In this document: positions 62,454 through 64,000 of the stretch, in pieces | Position numbering within the stretch: position 1 is the stretch's first letter | Layout: each line of letters opens with the position of its first letter | Source: Streptomyces subrutilus | GTDB taxonomy: Bacteria > Actinomycetota > Actinomycetes > Streptomycetales > Streptomycetaceae | NCBI RefSeq assembly: GCF_008704535.1 | Contig: NZ_CP023701.1 | Location: 2,480,001 to 2,544,000, forward strand | Reading direction: 5' to 3' | Length of the DNA stretch: 64,000 bases | Notes under the pieces: model-generated | The model's input: the letters and a program-made list of their open reading frames with translations, nothing else | Databases searched by the model: none | Told to the model about the DNA's origin: nothing | Made by a program: the position numbers and the translations under genes

Positions 62454-63302
62454 TCAGTGCTTGTAGAAGCCCTGCCCGCTCTTGCGGCCGATGTCTCCGG
62501 CGTCCACCATCCGGCGCATCAGCTCCGGCGGCGCGAACTTCTCGTCCTGCGATTCGGTGTAGATGTTGCTGGTGGCGTGGAGCAGGATGTCGACGCCCGT
62601 GAGGTCGGCGGTGGCCAGCGGGCCCATCGCGTGGCCGAAGCCGAGCTTGCAGGCGATGTCGATGTCCTCGGCGGAGGCGACGCCCGACTCGTACAGCTTG
62701 GCGGCCTCGACGACCAGCGCGGAGATCAGACGGGTCGTCACGAAGCCGGCGACGTCGCGGTTGACGACGATGCAGGTCTTGCCGACGGACTCGGCGAACG
62801 CGCGGGTGGCGGCGAGGGTCTCGTCGCTGGTCTTGTAGCCGCGCACCAGCTCGCACAGCTGCATCAGCGGGACCGGCGAGAAGAAGTGGGCGCCGACGAC
62901 GCGCTCCGGACGCTCCGTCACGGCCGCGATCTTGGTGATCGGGATGGCGGAGGTGTTGGAGGCGAGGATCGTGTCCTCGCGGACGATCTTGTCGAGGGCG
63001 CGGAAGATCTCGTGCTTGATCTCGATCTTCTCGAAGGCGGCCTCGACGACGATGTCCACGTCGGCCGCCGCGTCCAGGTCGGTGGTCGTCGTGATGCGTG
63101 CGAGCGCGGCCTCGGCGTCCTCGGCCGACAGCCGGCCCTTGGAGACGAACTTGTCGTAAGAGGCCTTGATCCCGTCCGTGCCCCGGGTCAGCGCGGCGTC
63201 GGTGACATCGCGCAGGACGACGTCCCACCCTGCCTGGGCGGAGACCTGTGCGATCCCGGAACCCATCAGTCCGGCACCGATGACGGCGAGCTTCCCAGCC
63301 AC
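62454..63302 (-). CDS. 3-hydroxybutyryl-CoA dehydrogenase
   Basis: 282 aa from GTG 63302 (AGGGG upstream). Rossmann motif LAVIGAGLMGSGIAQVSAQAGWDVVLRD, SNTSAIPITKIAA, the catalytic His in GAHFFSPVPLMQLCELV and the CoA-binding C-terminal domain with GFVTTRLISALVVEAAKLYESG and DIGRKSGQGFYKH. It reduces acetoacetyl-CoA to 3-hydroxybutyryl-CoA with NAD(P)H or works in reverse. The thiolase at 43859-45067 supplies its substrate. Symbol hbd or fadB-like in various genomes. Confidence 0.94.
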   Translation of the reverse strand: MAGKLAVIGAGLMGSGIAQVSAQAGWDVVLRDVTDAALTRGTDGIKASYDKFVSKGRLSAEDAEAALARITTTTDLDAAADVDIVVEAAFEKIEIKHEIFRALDKIVREDTILASNTSAIPITKIAAVTERPERVVGAHFFSPVPLMQLCELVRGYKTSDETLAATRAFAESVGKTCIVVNRDVAGFVTTRLISALVVEAAKLYESGVASAEDIDIACKLGFGHAMGPLATADLTGVDILLHATSNIYTESQDEKFAPPELMRRMVDAGDIGRKSGQGFYKH

Positions 63303-63522
63303 TGCACACCCCTAGTCCTCGAAAACGGCCCGGCCTGACAGGCCTCTGGGGCGGAGACTAGCGCTCGGGCGGTGCGCTGTGACCGCTAAGTAACACGCGT
63401 CACGTCTCAACTGACGGACATCACACCGGTCCGGCCCACTCCCGGTCCCGGTTCGGCCAACCGCTCCCCGATCGGCCCCAGTCGCCCGCTTTTCCGGGCG
63501 GCCCCCCGTCTACGCTGGCCGC

Positions 63523-64000
63523 ATGGTGAACCTGACGCGCATCTACACCCGGACCGGCGACAAGGGCACGACCGCCCTCGGCGACATGAGCCGGACGGCC
63601 AAGACCGACCTGCGGATCTCCGCGTACGCCGACGCCAACGAGGCCAACGCGGCGCTCGGTACGGCCATCGCGCTGGGGTCGCTCCCGGAGGAGGTCGTGA
63701 AGGTCCTGGTGCGGGTGCAGAACGACCTGTTCGACGTCGGCGCGGACCTGTGCACCCCGGTGGTGGAGGACCCGCAGTACCCGCCGCTGCGCGTGGAGCA
63801 GTTCTACGTCGACAAGCTGGAGGCGGACTGCGACCGGTTCCTCGAACAGGTCGAGAAGCTGCGCAGCTTCATCCTGCCCGGGGGCGCCCCGGGCGCGGCC
63901 CTGCTGCACCAGGCGTGCACGGTGGTCCGGCGGGCCGAGCGGTCGACGTGGGCGGCGCTGGAGGTGCACGGCGAGGTGATGAACCCGCTGACGGCCACCT
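63523..64000 (+). CDS. PduO-type ATP:cob(I)alamin adenosyltransferase (3' end outside the window)
   Basis: ATG 63523; the frame is open to the window edge (159 codons). TACGCT (63511-63516) lies six bases upstream, a leaderless pattern. The N-terminus MVNLTRIYTRTGDKGTTALGD with the ATP-binding TRTGDKG motif, then RISAYADANEANAAL, LVRVQNDLFDVGADL and LPGGAPGAALLHQACTVVRRAERS are diagnostic. The enzyme makes adenosylcobalamin, the cofactor of IcmA and methylmalonyl-CoA mutase. Only the last 30 or so residues seem to be missing. Confidence 0.95.
   Translation, partial: MVNLTRIYTRTGDKGTTALGDMSRTAKTDLRISAYADANEANAALGTAIALGSLPEEVVKVLVRVQNDLFDVGADLCTPVVEDPQYPPLRVEQFYVDKLEADCDRFLEQVEKLRSFILPGGAPGAALLHQACTVVRRAERSTWAALEVHGEVMNPLTAT

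Overview
The window is chromosomal DNA of a Streptomyces or very close relative. The evidence is the extreme third-position GC of every gene, frequent GTG and TTG starts, start-stop overlaps (ATGA, GTGA), many starts preceded directly by a TANNNT -10 box (leaderless mRNAs), and marker genes of the genus: scy and filP (polar-growth cytoskeleton), the GlgE maltosyltransferase cluster, icmA, nucS, DUF6230 and DUF6114 genes. From memory, the gene order from glgP to the cobalamin adenosyltransferase resembles the SCO5380-SCO5444 part of the S. coelicolor chromosome, read in reverse. This looks like conserved core chromosome, not an island. I see no rRNA, tRNA, insertion sequence, prophage or CRISPR array.

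Layout. 1-7.7 kb: edge of a sugar transferase, a secreted M4 metallopeptidase, a nitronate monooxygenase-like flavoprotein, and an MFS exporter divergent from a double Lrp/AsnC regulator. 7.8-18.7 kb: alpha-glucan metabolism, with glgP divergent from glgE-treS-mak-glgB. Together these make, branch and degrade glucan through trehalose, maltose and maltose-1-phosphate. 18.7-27 kb: a merR-trx redox pair, a double-HTH regulator, then central carbon genes pfkA, pta-ackA and pyk. 27-31.3 kb: a cell-surface module (DUF6230, DUF6114, Pro/Ser-rich anchored protein) behind a regulatory region rich in dyads, and a CnoX/YbbN-like thioredoxin-TPR protein.

31.5-45.6 kb: a TetR regulator tail-to-tail with icmA (isobutyryl-CoA mutase large subunit, with both diagnostic residues); two DUF3817 membrane proteins whose promoters share a 21-bp element; MarR regulators; an MFS exporter; a toxin-antitoxin-like pair (RHH plus PIN); three consecutive AIM24 genes; a PepSY protein; and the acyl-CoA genes meaB, thiolase and mce. 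45.8-51.5 kb: scy (1518 aa coiled coil) and filP. 51.6-55.6 kb: two duplicated ABC ATPase-permease pairs. 55.6-64 kb: a small zinc-ribbon-like protein, a luciferase-like oxidoreductase, an SCO5389-family protein, nucS mismatch endonuclease, a large anchored P-loop protein with a Gly-Pro-rich linker beside a STAS protein, 3-hydroxybutyryl-CoA dehydrogenase and the start of a PduO-type cobalamin adenosyltransferase.

How the genes fit together: icmA, meaB, mce and the adenosyltransferase all serve B12-dependent carbon-skeleton mutases, while thiolase and hydroxybutyryl-CoA dehydrogenase are neighbouring steps of C4 acyl-CoA metabolism. pfkA, pyk, pta and ackA cover glycolysis and acetate overflow. 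No complete unknown system stands out. The most promising undescribed material is regulatory (a perfect 24-bp palindrome on the icmA promoter and a duplicated element before the two DUF3817 genes) and the DUF6230-DUF6114-anchored-protein surface module.
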